Shown here: positions 31,627 through 39,669 of the stretch, piece by piece
Layout: the number at the start of each line of letters is the position of its first letter
Position numbering within the stretch: position 1 is the stretch's first letter
Assembly: GCF_009852415.1 (NCBI RefSeq)
Contig: NZ_WOXS01000002.1
Location: 496,001-560,000 of the forward strand
DNA: 64,000 nucleotides
Origin: Streptomyces sp. Tu 3180
GTDB taxonomy: Bacteria; Actinomycetota; Actinomycetes; Streptomycetales; Streptomycetaceae
Reading direction: 5' to 3'
Made by a program: the position numbers and the translations under genes
Notes under the pieces: generated by a model
What the model was told of the DNA's origin: nothing
The model's input: the letters and a program-made list of their open reading frames with translations, nothing else
Databases searched by the model: none

Positions 31627-32982
31627 TCAGGGCCGGTCGCCGGAGTGTTCCCGGGGGTGCAGGCGTCCCGCCCATGCGGGGGTGCGCAGGGCCTCGGCCG
31701 CCTCGCGGGGGACGCTGAGGTGCACGTCGCGGCTGTGGTCGTCGTCCGGGGTCGGAGTGATGAGGACGGTCCACGGGATGGGGGTCGCGGGGTACTCGAA
31801 CCAGAACGGCCGGCCGGCCCCGAGGTCGATCCCGTACATCGGCAGCCGGCTGACGTTGTTGAGGGCGACGGTGCCCTCGAAGGCGTCCAGTGCCATGCGG
31901 CTGAGCACCCGGTTCGTCCGGCCCGCACGCCGTTGTGCCTCCAGGAACGCCGTCTCCTCGCGGATCCGGCGCAAGGTGACGCGGTCGAGGGCCTCACGGA
32001 CCGCTGACGCGGTGCGGGCCAGGGGCTCCTCCCGCAGCGCACGGGCCGGCAGCGCGGCGGTGGTGTTGGAGACGGCGTTGCCCCAGTACCCGTGCGGCAG
32101 CCGCTCCGACAGCGCGGCCCGCAGGCCGACCACGAGGCCCAGCCGCTCCGTCGCCTCCGGGGCCCGGTCGCGCAGCGCGCCCAGCACCCGCCACACGTGG
32201 GCGCTCAGGGCGTCGCCGCTGGACACCCGTGTGCCGCCGGCCCCGGCGCGCGCGGTGTCCCGCAGGGCGAGGACCTCCGCCGAGGAGAAGCGGGTGGTGA
32301 GGGTCCGCACCCGGCGGGCACGTGCGTTGACCCGCCAGAGGAAACCGAACTTGCCGCGGCCGGTCACCACCGTGTACTGCGGGTCGTCCGGCGCGGGCGG
32401 CGTGCCGGCGGCGAGGCCGTCCACGAGGGCGCGGTCATGGGACGGCGCCGGATGGTCCAGTCCCCTGTGCGTGCGTGACCAGTGCAGGAGGAAGTCGAGG
32501 CAGCCGCTGCCGTCGACCAGGCTGTGGTTGACCGTGACGCCGAGGACCGAGCCGCCGCGCAGGTGCGTCACCTTGACCGCCAGCAGCGGGGTGTCGTGAC
32601 CGACGACCCGGAAGGGGTTGACGGAGTGGACGTAGCGGCGCAGGTCGTCCCCGGCCGGGCGGCCGGGACCGTAGTCGGGCATGGGCCGGTCGAGGTGGCT
32701 CTCGGCGAACACGGCACCGGCGTCGTTGCAGACGACGCTCAGGCCGCGGTCCGCGTCCCGTTCGAGGCGCCCGGTGAGCAGGGGGTAGTGCACGAGGGTC
32801 CGCAGCAGGGACTCCCGCAGGGCCTCGGTGTCCAGGCGCCGGCGGTAGTAGAAGGTGCGCGCCGTGGCGAAGGTGCCGGTCATCAGGTCGTAGACGCTCA
32901 GCCGGACGCGTTCGCCGCTCGCCCCTCCGGTGCGCAGGAGCACGGTACGGTCGGCGTCGCCTTGCGCGGGGCCGCGTTTCAT
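31627..32982 (-). CDS. BAHD-type acyltransferase 1
   Basis: The protein has 451 residues, the usual size of plant-type BAHD acyltransferases (PF02458 group). The catalytic motif HSLVD (His153, Asp157) is in VNHSLVDG. The structural motif DFGWG is represented by IDLGAGRPFWFEYP near the C-terminal third. Such enzymes move an acyl group from CoA to a hydroxyl or amine, here probably a sugar or polyketide hydroxyl. ATG 32982 has TGGAGA upstream. A PimM-type operator lies 65 bp before the start. It is related to the second copy at 44075 (shared YDLMTG/YDLLTG, VCNDAG/LCNDAG, NHSL and GAGRPFW segments). BAHD enzymes are uncommon in macrolide clusters. Confidence 0.75.
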   Translation of the reverse strand: MKRGPAQGDADRTVLLRTGGASGERVRLSVYDLMTGTFATARTFYYRRRLDTEALRESLLRTLVHYPLLTGRLERDADRGLSVVCNDAGAVFAESHLDRPMPDYGPGRPAGDDLRRYVHSVNPFRVVGHDTPLLAVKVTHLRGGSVLGVTVNHSLVDGSGCLDFLLHWSRTHRGLDHPAPSHDRALVDGLAAGTPPAPDDPQYTVVTGRGKFGFLWRVNARARRVRTLTTRFSSAEVLALRDTARAGAGGTRVSSGDALSAHVWRVLGALRDRAPEATERLGLVVGLRAALSERLPHGYWGNAVSNTTAALPARALREEPLARTASAVREALDRVTLRRIREETAFLEAQRRAGRTNRVLSRMALDAFEGTVALNNVSRLPMYGIDLGAGRPFWFEYPATPIPWTVLITPTPDDDHSRDVHLSVPREAAEALRTPAWAGRLHPREHSGDRP

Positions 32983-33046
32983 GGGTGTCTCCAGGATGGT
33001 CGGTCGCAGGGGCGATGGCCGGACGCTCCAGCGTGACCGGTGCGGG

Positions 33047-33062
33047 GCGAGGAAATCCCTAG
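33047..33062. promoter_or_regulatory. PAS-LuxR (PimM-type) operator match in divergent promoter
   Basis: The 16-mer GCGAGGAAATCCCTAG matches 13 of 16 positions of the published PimM-type consensus CTVGGGAWWTCCCBAG. It lies between the divergent BAHD gene (start 32982) and the sugar 3-dehydratase gene (start 33249). A second, weaker half-site ending in GGATCCCTAG occurs at 33087-33102 (11/16). This suggests control by the PAS-LuxR protein encoded at 52599. Confidence 0.6.
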
Positions 33063-33248
33063 ACCGGACGAGGAGCGGTCCGCGCTTTTGGTGGATCCCT
33101 AGAGTTGTCCGGCGGCGCTGGCCCACGGGTGCGCCCGCGTGCTGGTGTGGGATCCCCCGATCGATCGATACGGGCGTGGGGACCCGCTTCGACTGCGAGC
33201 CGGCCGTACGTGTCGTCCCCACCGGCACTTACAGGAGGCCATCAGCCG

Positions 33249-34550
33249 ATGGGGAACGACAAGACCGAGATCCTCGATCTGGTTCGCGCATACCACCGCT
33301 CCACCGTCTCGTCGGGGTTCGTGCCGGGTGTCACCCCGGTGCAGGCCTCCGGCGCCGTGCTCACCGAGGACGACCGCGTGGCCCTGGTCGAGGCGGCGCT
33401 CGACATGCGGATCGCCGCGGGCGTCAGCACACGTCGGCTGGAACGGTCACTGGCGAAGTACTTCGGCCTGCGCAAGGCGCACCTGACCAACTCCGGTTCC
33501 TCGGCGAACCTGCTGGCGCTCAGCTCGCTGACCTCGCCGCAGCTGGGAGAGGACCGCCTCCGGCCCGGCGACGAAGTGATCACGGTGGCCGCCGGCTTTC
33601 CCACGACGGTCAACCCGATCCTGCAGAACGGCCTGGTGCCGGTCTTCGTCGACGTCGAACTGGGCACGTACAACGCCTCGCTGGAGCGGGTGGAGCGGGC
33701 GATCGGCCCGCGCACCCGGGCGATCATGATGGCGCACGCGCTGGGCAACCCGTTCCAGGTACGTGAGATCGCCCAACTGGCCCAGGACAGGGACCTGTTC
33801 CTCATCGAGGACAACTGTGACGCCCTGGGCAGCACCTACGGCGGGCAGCTGACCGGTACCTTCGGCGACCTGGCGACGGAGAGCTTCTACCCCGCGCACC
33901 ACATCACGATGGGCGAGGGCGGCTGCGTGCTGACCGACAACCTGGTGCTGGCCAGGATCGTGGAGTCGATGCGCGACTGGGGTCGGGACTGCTGGTGCGA
34001 ACCGGGCGAGGACAACCGGTGCTTCAAACGCTTCGAGCACCGGATGGGATCGCTTCCCCCGGGTTACGACCACAAGTACATCTTCTCCCACGTGGGCTAC
34101 AACCTGAAGTCGACCGACGTGGCGGCGGCCCTCGGGCTCCAGCAGCTCGGTCGTGTCGAGGAGTTCGGTGCCGCACGCAGGCGCAACTGGGCCCGGCTGC
34201 GGGAGGGGCTGGACGGGCTGCCGCACCTGCTGCTGCCCGAAGCCACCGAGGGCAGCGACCCCAGCTGGTTCGGGTTCGCCATCACCGTGCGCCCTGACGC
34301 GCCCTTCGCGCCGGGTGCGCTCATCGACCACCTGGAGAACAGCAGGATCGCCACCCGGCGCTTCTTCGCCGGCAACCTCACCCGCCATCCCGCTTACGAG
34401 GAGCGGGAGTTCCGGGTCAGCGGGTCGCTCACCAACAGCGACATCACCACCGAGTGCACGTTCTGGATCGGCGTCTACCCGGGTCTGACCGACGAGATGA
34501 TCGACCACAGCATCGACACCGTGAGCAAGTACGTGACGCTGCCGCACTGA
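33249..34550 (+). CDS. NDP-4-keto-6-deoxyhexose 3-dehydratase (PMP-dependent)
   Basis: The protein has 433 residues of the DegT/AspC aminotransferase fold. The residue that would be PLP-lysine is histidine: His218 in YPAHHITMGEGG. This is the hallmark of the E1/RfbH/UrdQ group, which uses PMP to remove the C-3 hydroxyl of NDP-4-keto-6-deoxyhexoses. The segment RDCWCEPGEDN is also typical. ACAGGAGG precedes ATG 33249. These enzymes need an electron-donating reductase (E3) that is not visible in the window. The product side would be a 3,6-dideoxy sugar, or a 2,3,6-trideoxy sugar if 2-deoxygenation genes exist outside. Confidence 0.88.
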   Translation: MGNDKTEILDLVRAYHRSTVSSGFVPGVTPVQASGAVLTEDDRVALVEAALDMRIAAGVSTRRLERSLAKYFGLRKAHLTNSGSSANLLALSSLTSPQLGEDRLRPGDEVITVAAGFPTTVNPILQNGLVPVFVDVELGTYNASLERVERAIGPRTRAIMMAHALGNPFQVREIAQLAQDRDLFLIEDNCDALGSTYGGQLTGTFGDLATESFYPAHHITMGEGGCVLTDNLVLARIVESMRDWGRDCWCEPGEDNRCFKRFEHRMGSLPPGYDHKYIFSHVGYNLKSTDVAAALGLQQLGRVEEFGAARRRNWARLREGLDGLPHLLLPEATEGSDPSWFGFAITVRPDAPFAPGALIDHLENSRIATRRFFAGNLTRHPAYEEREFRVSGSLTNSDITTECTFWIGVYPGLTDEMIDHSIDTVSKYVTLPH

Positions 34551-34572
34551 CGCCCCACCGCGCACCCGCCCG

Positions 34573-34614
34573 CCGGTGGTCCCCGGCACCGTCACCGGTG
34601 CCGGGGACCACCGG
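34573..34614. terminator. Perfect bidirectional hairpin terminator
   Basis: A 19-bp perfect inverted repeat (34573-34591 and 34596-34614, 4-nt loop) lies between the convergent 3-dehydratase and glycosyltransferase genes, 22 bp after one stop and 19 bp from the other. Confidence 0.8.
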
Positions 34615-34632
34615 TCGTGGGAAGACGGGTGT

Positions 34633-35865
34633 TCAGCCGGCGGCCCGGACCGCACGGCGGTCGGCGGCGGCCCAGGTCTCCAGCAGATCGGCGGCCCGGA
34701 CGGCGCCACCGGCCGTACGGACCGCCTCCCGCATGCGGACGAGCGCCGCGGGCACCTCCGGGTCGGCGAGCAGGCCGGCCACCGCCGCCCGGAGCCCGGG
34801 TGCGGTCAGCCCGGACCGGGGCAGCGAGCGGCCGACGCCGCACCGCTCCAACTGCTCTGCGCTCAGGGACAGTTCGTGGGCACGGGGCAGCGCCACCACG
34901 GGGGTTCCGTAGTACAGGGCCTCCATGACGCTGCCCATGCCGGCGTGGCAGACGAAGACATCGGCGTGCGGCAGGACCAGCGGATGCGGCAGCCAGGGAT
35001 GCGCCTCGACGTGCGCGGGCAGCGGCCCGAGCCGCTCCGGGTCGCTGCCGCGCCCGAGGGTCATCACCACGTGCCAGTCGGCCGGGTCGAACGCCTGCGC
35101 GCACAGCCGGAAGAAGTCGCCCCGGTCCCCCGCCTCGGTCCCCAGGGACACCAGCGCCACGCGCCGGCCGTCGGCGGGCGGCGTCCACCGGCCGCTGCCG
35201 GGGGCGGGCTCGGAGAAGGTGGGGCCGACGAAGGCGAAGCGGTCGTCGAAGCTGTCGCCCTCGATCTGGAAGGCACGGGGCAGGAACACCAGGTTGCGCT
35301 GCTCCCACTCGGCGCCGTAGCGGGCCATCTCGTCGAGACCGATGCCGTGCTCCCCCATGAATTCGACCATCACCCGGGCGCACTCGGCCATCACCGGGTG
35401 GTCGGCGCCCCACATCTGGGCACGCATCGAGAACGACTCGTTGGCGGCGTGGCTCGGACACACCTGCACCGGCACCGCGTCCAGCACCCGGGCGGCGACC
35501 CGGCCGGCGGCGACCGTCTCGAAGTCGTACAGGACGACGTCGGGCCGGTCGGCGGCGAACGCCTCCATGGCTGTGGGGAAGACGGTGCGCACGGTGTCGA
35601 CGAGCAGGTTGTAGCCGTCCACGGCGAGCCGGTCCGCGGAGGGATCGGCCGCCCGGTAGAAGTCCCCGCGGGCGGAGGTGTAGGTGACGGCTTCGGCGCC
35701 GATCTCCTCGACGGTGGCGGCGAACTCCTCGGCGACGACGTAGGTGACGCGGTGTCCGCGGTTCAGCAGTTCGCGGCTCACGCCCAGGGTGGGGGCGATG
35801 TGGCCGAAGTCCGCGAAGAGCAGCAGGGCGTAGCGCAGGGCGGGCGTGGGGGTGCCGGGCGGCAT
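34633..35865 (-). CDS. Glycosyltransferase, GT1 macrolide type
   Basis: The protein has 410 residues. GT-B fold features are the N-terminal ADFGHIAPTLGVSRELLNRGH and the C-terminal nucleotide-sugar site HAGMGSVMEALYYGTPVVALPRAHELSLSAEQ (residues about 310-345). This is close to the OleD/OleI/MGT family, but the usual Asp-Gln in the sugar-binding loop is Glu-Leu. It probably adds a deoxysugar to the polyketide aglycone, or glucosylates the product for self-resistance as OleI does. ATG 35865 follows TAGGAGA. The 3,5-epimerase gene lies 44 bp upstream in the same direction. Confidence 0.83.
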   Translation of the reverse strand: MPPGTPTPALRYALLLFADFGHIAPTLGVSRELLNRGHRVTYVVAEEFAATVEEIGAEAVTYTSARGDFYRAADPSADRLAVDGYNLLVDTVRTVFPTAMEAFAADRPDVVLYDFETVAAGRVAARVLDAVPVQVCPSHAANESFSMRAQMWGADHPVMAECARVMVEFMGEHGIGLDEMARYGAEWEQRNLVFLPRAFQIEGDSFDDRFAFVGPTFSEPAPGSGRWTPPADGRRVALVSLGTEAGDRGDFFRLCAQAFDPADWHVVMTLGRGSDPERLGPLPAHVEAHPWLPHPLVLPHADVFVCHAGMGSVMEALYYGTPVVALPRAHELSLSAEQLERCGVGRSLPRSGLTAPGLRAAVAGLLADPEVPAALVRMREAVRTAGGAVRAADLLETWAAADRRAVRAAG

Positions 35866-35909
35866 CGGCTCTCCTAGGGGTCGGGCGGCGGGACCGGCGG
35901 CGGCCGTGA

Positions 35910-36518
35910 TCAGCGGGCGGCCTCGCGGAGCGCCGCGTAGTGCGCCAGGCACTCCTCGTACCCCGCCAGGATCCCGGCCCGGCGGGCCTCGGCGACGGAG
36001 ATGGCCGAGGAGTCCTTGGCCGACATCAGCGGCGCCTCCGACAGGCCCCAGGGCAGGTCGAGTTCGGGGTCGAAGGGGTCGATGTCCACCTGGGTGCCGG
36101 GCACGAACTCGGTGGAGCACAGATAGGACACGCAGGTGTCGTCGGTGAGCGCGAGGAATCCGTGGACCAGGCCCTCGGCGACGAACAGGCTCTCGCCGGT
36201 CTCGGCGGACAGCTCGTTCACCTCGTACACGCCCCAGGTGGGCGACCCGACCCGCAGGTCGACGACGATGTCGAGGACCACGCCCCGCACCACGCACACG
36301 ACCTTGGCCTGGCCCGGCGGGAGCAGCGTCCCGTGCAGTCCGCGCAGGGTGTGGCGGCGCGAGACCGAGTAGTTCACCTGCGCGACGGGCACGGGGCGGC
36401 CGATCTCCTCGGCCAGCCGGTCCCGCCGGAACGACTCGTAGAAGCTGCCGCGCACGTCACGCAGGTGACGCGGGGTGATGTGGTACGCGTCCGGCACGGC
36501 CATCTCTCGAACCTTCAT
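35910..36518 (-). CDS. NDP-4-keto-6-deoxyhexose 3,5-epimerase (RmlC-like)
   Basis: The protein has 202 residues of the cupin-type epimerase family. FYESFRRDRL, VNYSVSRRHTLRGLHG (with the catalytic His in RGLHG), and VPEGLVHGFLALTDD-type loop GLVHGFLAL are readable. It inverts C-5, and perhaps C-3, to give an L-series 4-keto sugar. Start ATG 36518 was chosen because it begins the conserved N-terminus; the frame to 37133 is shadow of the divergent reductase. It probably shares a leftward transcript with the glycosyltransferase. Confidence 0.86.
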   Translation of the reverse strand: MKVREMAVPDAYHITPRHLRDVRGSFYESFRRDRLAEEIGRPVPVAQVNYSVSRRHTLRGLHGTLLPPGQAKVVCVVRGVVLDIVVDLRVGSPTWGVYEVNELSAETGESLFVAEGLVHGFLALTDDTCVSYLCSTEFVPGTQVDIDPFDPELDLPWGLSEAPLMSAKDSSAISVAEARRAGILAGYEECLAHYAALREAAR

Positions 36519-36705
36519 GGTGGCAACACCGTAGGGAACCCCGTTCGAGAACCGGTCCAGGACCGGCCGTGAACGGATCGGGTCGACGGAGCCTGGAGGG
36601 ATCCTGGACCGGCGGGTGCCAAGGTGGCCGCCGAGGCCCGCGCGTCCGCGTCGCGGGTGCGGGAGACGGACGGGCACGCGCCGGCGGGCCCGGGAGGAGA
36701 GCGGC
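36519..36705. promoter_or_regulatory. Divergent promoter between epimerase and 4-ketoreductase
   Basis: This 187-bp gap must drive both genes. GGTCCAGGACCGG (about 36555-36567) and GGATCCTGGACCGG (about 36600-36613) are two related GGACC-containing palindromic blocks that could be operators. No clear PimM-type site was found. It ends with a perfect GGAGGAGA ribosome-binding site for the reductase. Confidence 0.35.
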
Positions 36706-37689
36706 ATGACGGAGGTCGGTGTGCGGGGGCGACCGGACGGGCCGGATGCGGGGCCCGGCCGGGTGGTCGTCCTCGGAGCGACCGGTTTCGTCGGCGGGCA
36801 CGTGGGAGCGGCGCTGGAGGCGGCCGGGTACGAGATCATCGCCGTGGCGCGCCGCCCGCTCAAGACCCCGGCGTCCTGGCGGTTCCGGCCGATGGACCTG
36901 GCGCACGACGGCCCGGAGGCCCTGACCGACCTGATCGGGACGGAACGGCCGGTGGCCGTCGTGAACGCCGCCGGCGAGGTGTGGTCCCCCGACGCCGAAG
37001 GGATGCGCCGCAACAACGAGCTGCTCGTCGACCGGCTGCTCGCGGCACTCGCCGCCTCCGGGGCGCGCCCGCGGCTGGTCCAGCTCGGGTCGGTGCACGA
37101 GTACGCGCCGCAGCCGCACGGGGTGTGGCTCACGGAGTCGTCGCCGGAAGAGCCGGTCTCCGACTACGGCCGGACCAAGCTGAAGGGCAGCCGGGCGGTC
37201 CTGCGGGCCGTGCGGGCCGGGGACGCGGACGCGGTGGTGCTGCGGCTGTCGAACGTCATCGGCGCCGGCACTCCCCGGGCCAGCCTGCTCGGGCAGGTGG
37301 CCGCGCAGCTGCTCGCCGGCGGCGGGGACGGGGCCCCGGCGCAGGTGCGGGTCTCCCCCCTGCGCAGCAGCCGTGACTTCGTCGACGCGCAGGACGTCTC
37401 GCGCGCCGTGGTCTCGGCCCTGCGGGTTCCCGGCGCCTCGGGGCGGGTGCTGAACATCGCCAGCGGCACCTCCCAGCACGTCCGGGACATGGTCGGCCTG
37501 CTGCTCGCGATCAGCGGCAGGCGGGCCACCCTGGTGGAACGGGGCACCGCGGAGCTGCGCCCCGCCGCGGACAACGACTGGACGGGGGTGGACGTGTCGG
37601 CCGCACGCGCGGTGCTCGGCTGGGAGCCGCGGCGCACCCCTCGGGAGATGGTGGAGGACCTGTGGCGGGCCGCGGCACGCCGGGGCTGA
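36706..37689 (+). CDS. NAD(P)-dependent epimerase/dehydratase, probable NDP-hexose 4-ketoreductase
   Basis: The protein has 327 residues of an extended SDR. The cofactor motif GATGFVGGH occurs near residue 24, and the catalytic YGRTK lies mid-protein. VVLRLSNVIGAG and NIASGTSQHV are family-typical. Among deoxysugar genes this type reduces the 4-keto group in the last step before glycosyl transfer. ATG 36706 has a near-ideal ribosome-binding site. It is convergent with the SARP gene at 37766; the 76-bp gap is GC-rich with short palindromes that may terminate transcription. Confidence 0.8.
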   Translation: MTEVGVRGRPDGPDAGPGRVVVLGATGFVGGHVGAALEAAGYEIIAVARRPLKTPASWRFRPMDLAHDGPEALTDLIGTERPVAVVNAAGEVWSPDAEGMRRNNELLVDRLLAALAASGARPRLVQLGSVHEYAPQPHGVWLTESSPEEPVSDYGRTKLKGSRAVLRAVRAGDADAVVLRLSNVIGAGTPRASLLGQVAAQLLAGGGDGAPAQVRVSPLRSSRDFVDAQDVSRAVVSALRVPGASGRVLNIASGTSQHVRDMVGLLLAISGRRATLVERGTAELRPAADNDWTGVDVSAARAVLGWEPRRTPREMVEDLWRAAARRG

Positions 37690-37765
37690 CCGCCCCGGCG
37701 CCGGAGGGGACCCGGACACGGACGCGCGTCCGGCGCGGGCGCGGGGCGCCGGCGGTGGACGCGCC

Positions 37766-38557
37766 TCAGCCGGGCAGCAGATCCAGGTCCGAGGCGCTGA
37801 CCCGGTCGGTCAGGACGTGCTGGCGCAGTTGCTGCAGTCCGGGCGAGGGATCGAGACCGAGCTCGTCCCGCAGGACCACGCGCAGCCTCTGGTAGACCTC
37901 GAGGGCCTCGCTGCGCCGGCCGCACCGCTGCAGGGCGATGATGAGGGAGCCCTGGAACCACTCGTGCAGCGGGTAGGCGCATGCCAGTTCCTTGAGGTCG
38001 CCCACGAGTTCGCGGTGCCGGCCCAGTTGCAGGCCGGCGGTGACGCGCAGTTCCTGCGCCTGCAACTGCACCTCCCCCATGCGCAGGACGTATCCGCGCA
38101 GCAGGGGGCCGTGGGCCACGTCCGCGAAGAGCGGCCCGTCGCACAGGTTCAGTGCCCGGCCGATCAGTGTCCCGGCGGTGGCGGGGTCACCGCAGGCCAG
38201 CGCGGTCCGCGCCTCGCCGGTCAGAGCGGTGAACTCCTCCGCGTCGCACTCGCCGGGCCCCACCCGCAGCAGGTAGCCGTGCGCGTGGGTGACCAGCGGC
38301 CCGCCGTCGGGACCGTCCGGTTCCTCGCCCTCGTGCAGCACCTTGCGCAGCTGGTAGGCGTACGTCTGCACGGTCGTGATCGCGCTGCGGGGGGCCCGGC
38401 CGGACCACAGTTCCTCGGCGATGGCGGTCAGCGGGACGACGGTGTTGCGGCGGGCCAGCAGAAGGGCCAGGACCTGGCGCACCTTCGGTGCCGTCGGCGT
38501 GACGTCCCGGCCGTCGCTGGTGGCCCGCAACGGTCCCAGGGTTCGCCACCTCAGCAC
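37766..38557 (-). CDS. SARP-family transcriptional activator 2
   Basis: The protein has 263 residues. The winged-helix part covers about 1-95 (LRWRTLGPL...EELWSGRAPRSAITTVQTYAYQLRKVL) and the activator domain about 100-245 (ACAYPLHEWFQGSLIIALQRCGRRSEALEVYQRLR region at about 195-230). GTG 38557 overlaps the end of the 4,6-dehydratase gene by 7 bp, so it is translated from the sugar-gene transcript. No ATG exists near the conserved N-terminus. It is a small SARP like the one at 26919 and presumably regulates the polyketide side. Confidence 0.84.
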   Translation of the reverse strand: MLRWRTLGPLRATSDGRDVTPTAPKVRQVLALLLARRNTVVPLTAIAEELWSGRAPRSAITTVQTYAYQLRKVLHEGEEPDGPDGGPLVTHAHGYLLRVGPGECDAEEFTALTGEARTALACGDPATAGTLIGRALNLCDGPLFADVAHGPLLRGYVLRMGEVQLQAQELRVTAGLQLGRHRELVGDLKELACAYPLHEWFQGSLIIALQRCGRRSEALEVYQRLRVVLRDELGLDPSPGLQQLRQHVLTDRVSASDLDLLPG

Positions 38558-39567
38558 GGCACGGCTCCCGAGTACGGCTCGGGAAGGGTGGCGCGGCGGG
38601 CGGCCTCCCTCCACACGTCGGGGTTGTCCCGGTACCAGGCGACGGTCTCGGCGAGGCCCTCGGTGAAGTCCTTGCGCGGCACGTAGCCGAGTTCGAGGTG
38701 CGCCTTGCTCCAGTCGACGGAGTAACGGCGGTCGTGTCCCTTGCGGTCGGCGACGTACTCGACGCTGTCCCAGTCCGCCCCGCAGGCCCGCAGCAGCAGT
38801 TCGGTGAGCCGGCGGTTGTCCAGCTCCGTGCCGCCGCCGATGTTGTAGACCTCGCCCGCCCGGCCGCGGGTGCGCACGAGTTCGACGCCGCGGACGTGGT
38901 CGTCGACGTGCAGCCAGTCGCGCACGTTGAGTCCGTCGCCGTACAGCGGCACCTTCGCGCCGGTGAGCAGGCGGGTCACGAACAGCGGGATGATCTTCTC
39001 GGGGAACTGGTGGTGCCCGTAGTTGTTGGAGCAGCGGGTGACCCGCACGTCGAGCCCGTGCGAGCGGTGGTAGGACAGGGCCACCAGGTCCGAGGCCGCC
39101 TTGGACGCGGCGTACGGGGAGTTGGGGTGCAGGGGGTGCTCCTCGGAGGTGGAGCCCTCGGGGATCGAGCCGTAGACCTCGTCGGTGGAGATGTGCACGA
39201 ACCGGTCGACGCCGTGGCGCAGGGCGGCGTCCAGCAGGACCTGGGTGCCCAGCACGTTGGTGCGCACGAACTCGGTGGCGCCGGACAGGGAGCGGTCCAC
39301 GTGGGACTCGGCGGCGAAGTGCACCACCTGGTCGTGTTCGGCCATGAGGGCGTCGACCACGGAGGGTTCGCAGATGTCGCCGACGCACAGGCGGTAGCGG
39401 GGGGAGTCCTGGACGGGGTCGAGGTTGGCCGGGTTGGCGGCGTAGGTGAAGGTGTCGAGAACGGTGACGGTGACGTCGTCGGGGCCGTCGGGTCCGAGCA
39501 GGGTGCGGACGTAGTGGGAGCCGATGAAGCCGGCACCGCCGGTCACCAGGATGCGCGTCTGACTCAT
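38551..39567 (-). CDS. rmlB: dTDP-glucose 4,6-dehydratase
   Basis: The protein has 338 residues, standard length. GGAGFIGSH at the N-terminus binds NAD, STDEVYG carries the catalytic Thr-Asp-Glu group, and PYAASK holds the Tyr-Lys pair. It converts NDP-glucose to NDP-4-keto-6-deoxyglucose, the entry compound for the other deoxysugar genes. No nucleotidylyltransferase (RmlA) is in the window, so that activity must come from elsewhere. ATG 39567 is 102 bp downstream of the second glycosyltransferase gene and probably in the same leftward transcript. Confidence 0.92.
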   Translation of the reverse strand: MSQTRILVTGGAGFIGSHYVRTLLGPDGPDDVTVTVLDTFTYAANPANLDPVQDSPRYRLCVGDICEPSVVDALMAEHDQVVHFAAESHVDRSLSGATEFVRTNVLGTQVLLDAALRHGVDRFVHISTDEVYGSIPEGSTSEEHPLHPNSPYAASKAASDLVALSYHRSHGLDVRVTRCSNNYGHHQFPEKIIPLFVTRLLTGAKVPLYGDGLNVRDWLHVDDHVRGVELVRTRGRAGEVYNIGGGTELDNRRLTELLLRACGADWDSVEYVADRKGHDRRYSVDWSKAHLELGYVPRKDFTEGLAETVAWYRDNPDVWREAARRATLPEPYSGAVPC

Positions 39568-39669
39568 GTGGATGCGGCGTGTCCCGGGCGTGCCGAGCGT
39601 GCGCCGTCCTCCTTCCTCTTCGGTGGTGCGGTGGTGGCCGCCCGGCGGGAAACGCGGAGCCGGCGCGCC

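Noticed and set aside
35863..35885. CTAGGGG near the glycosyltransferase start as a PAS-LuxR operator
   Set aside because: Only the left half matches and it overlaps the ribosome-binding site; the second half-site is absent.
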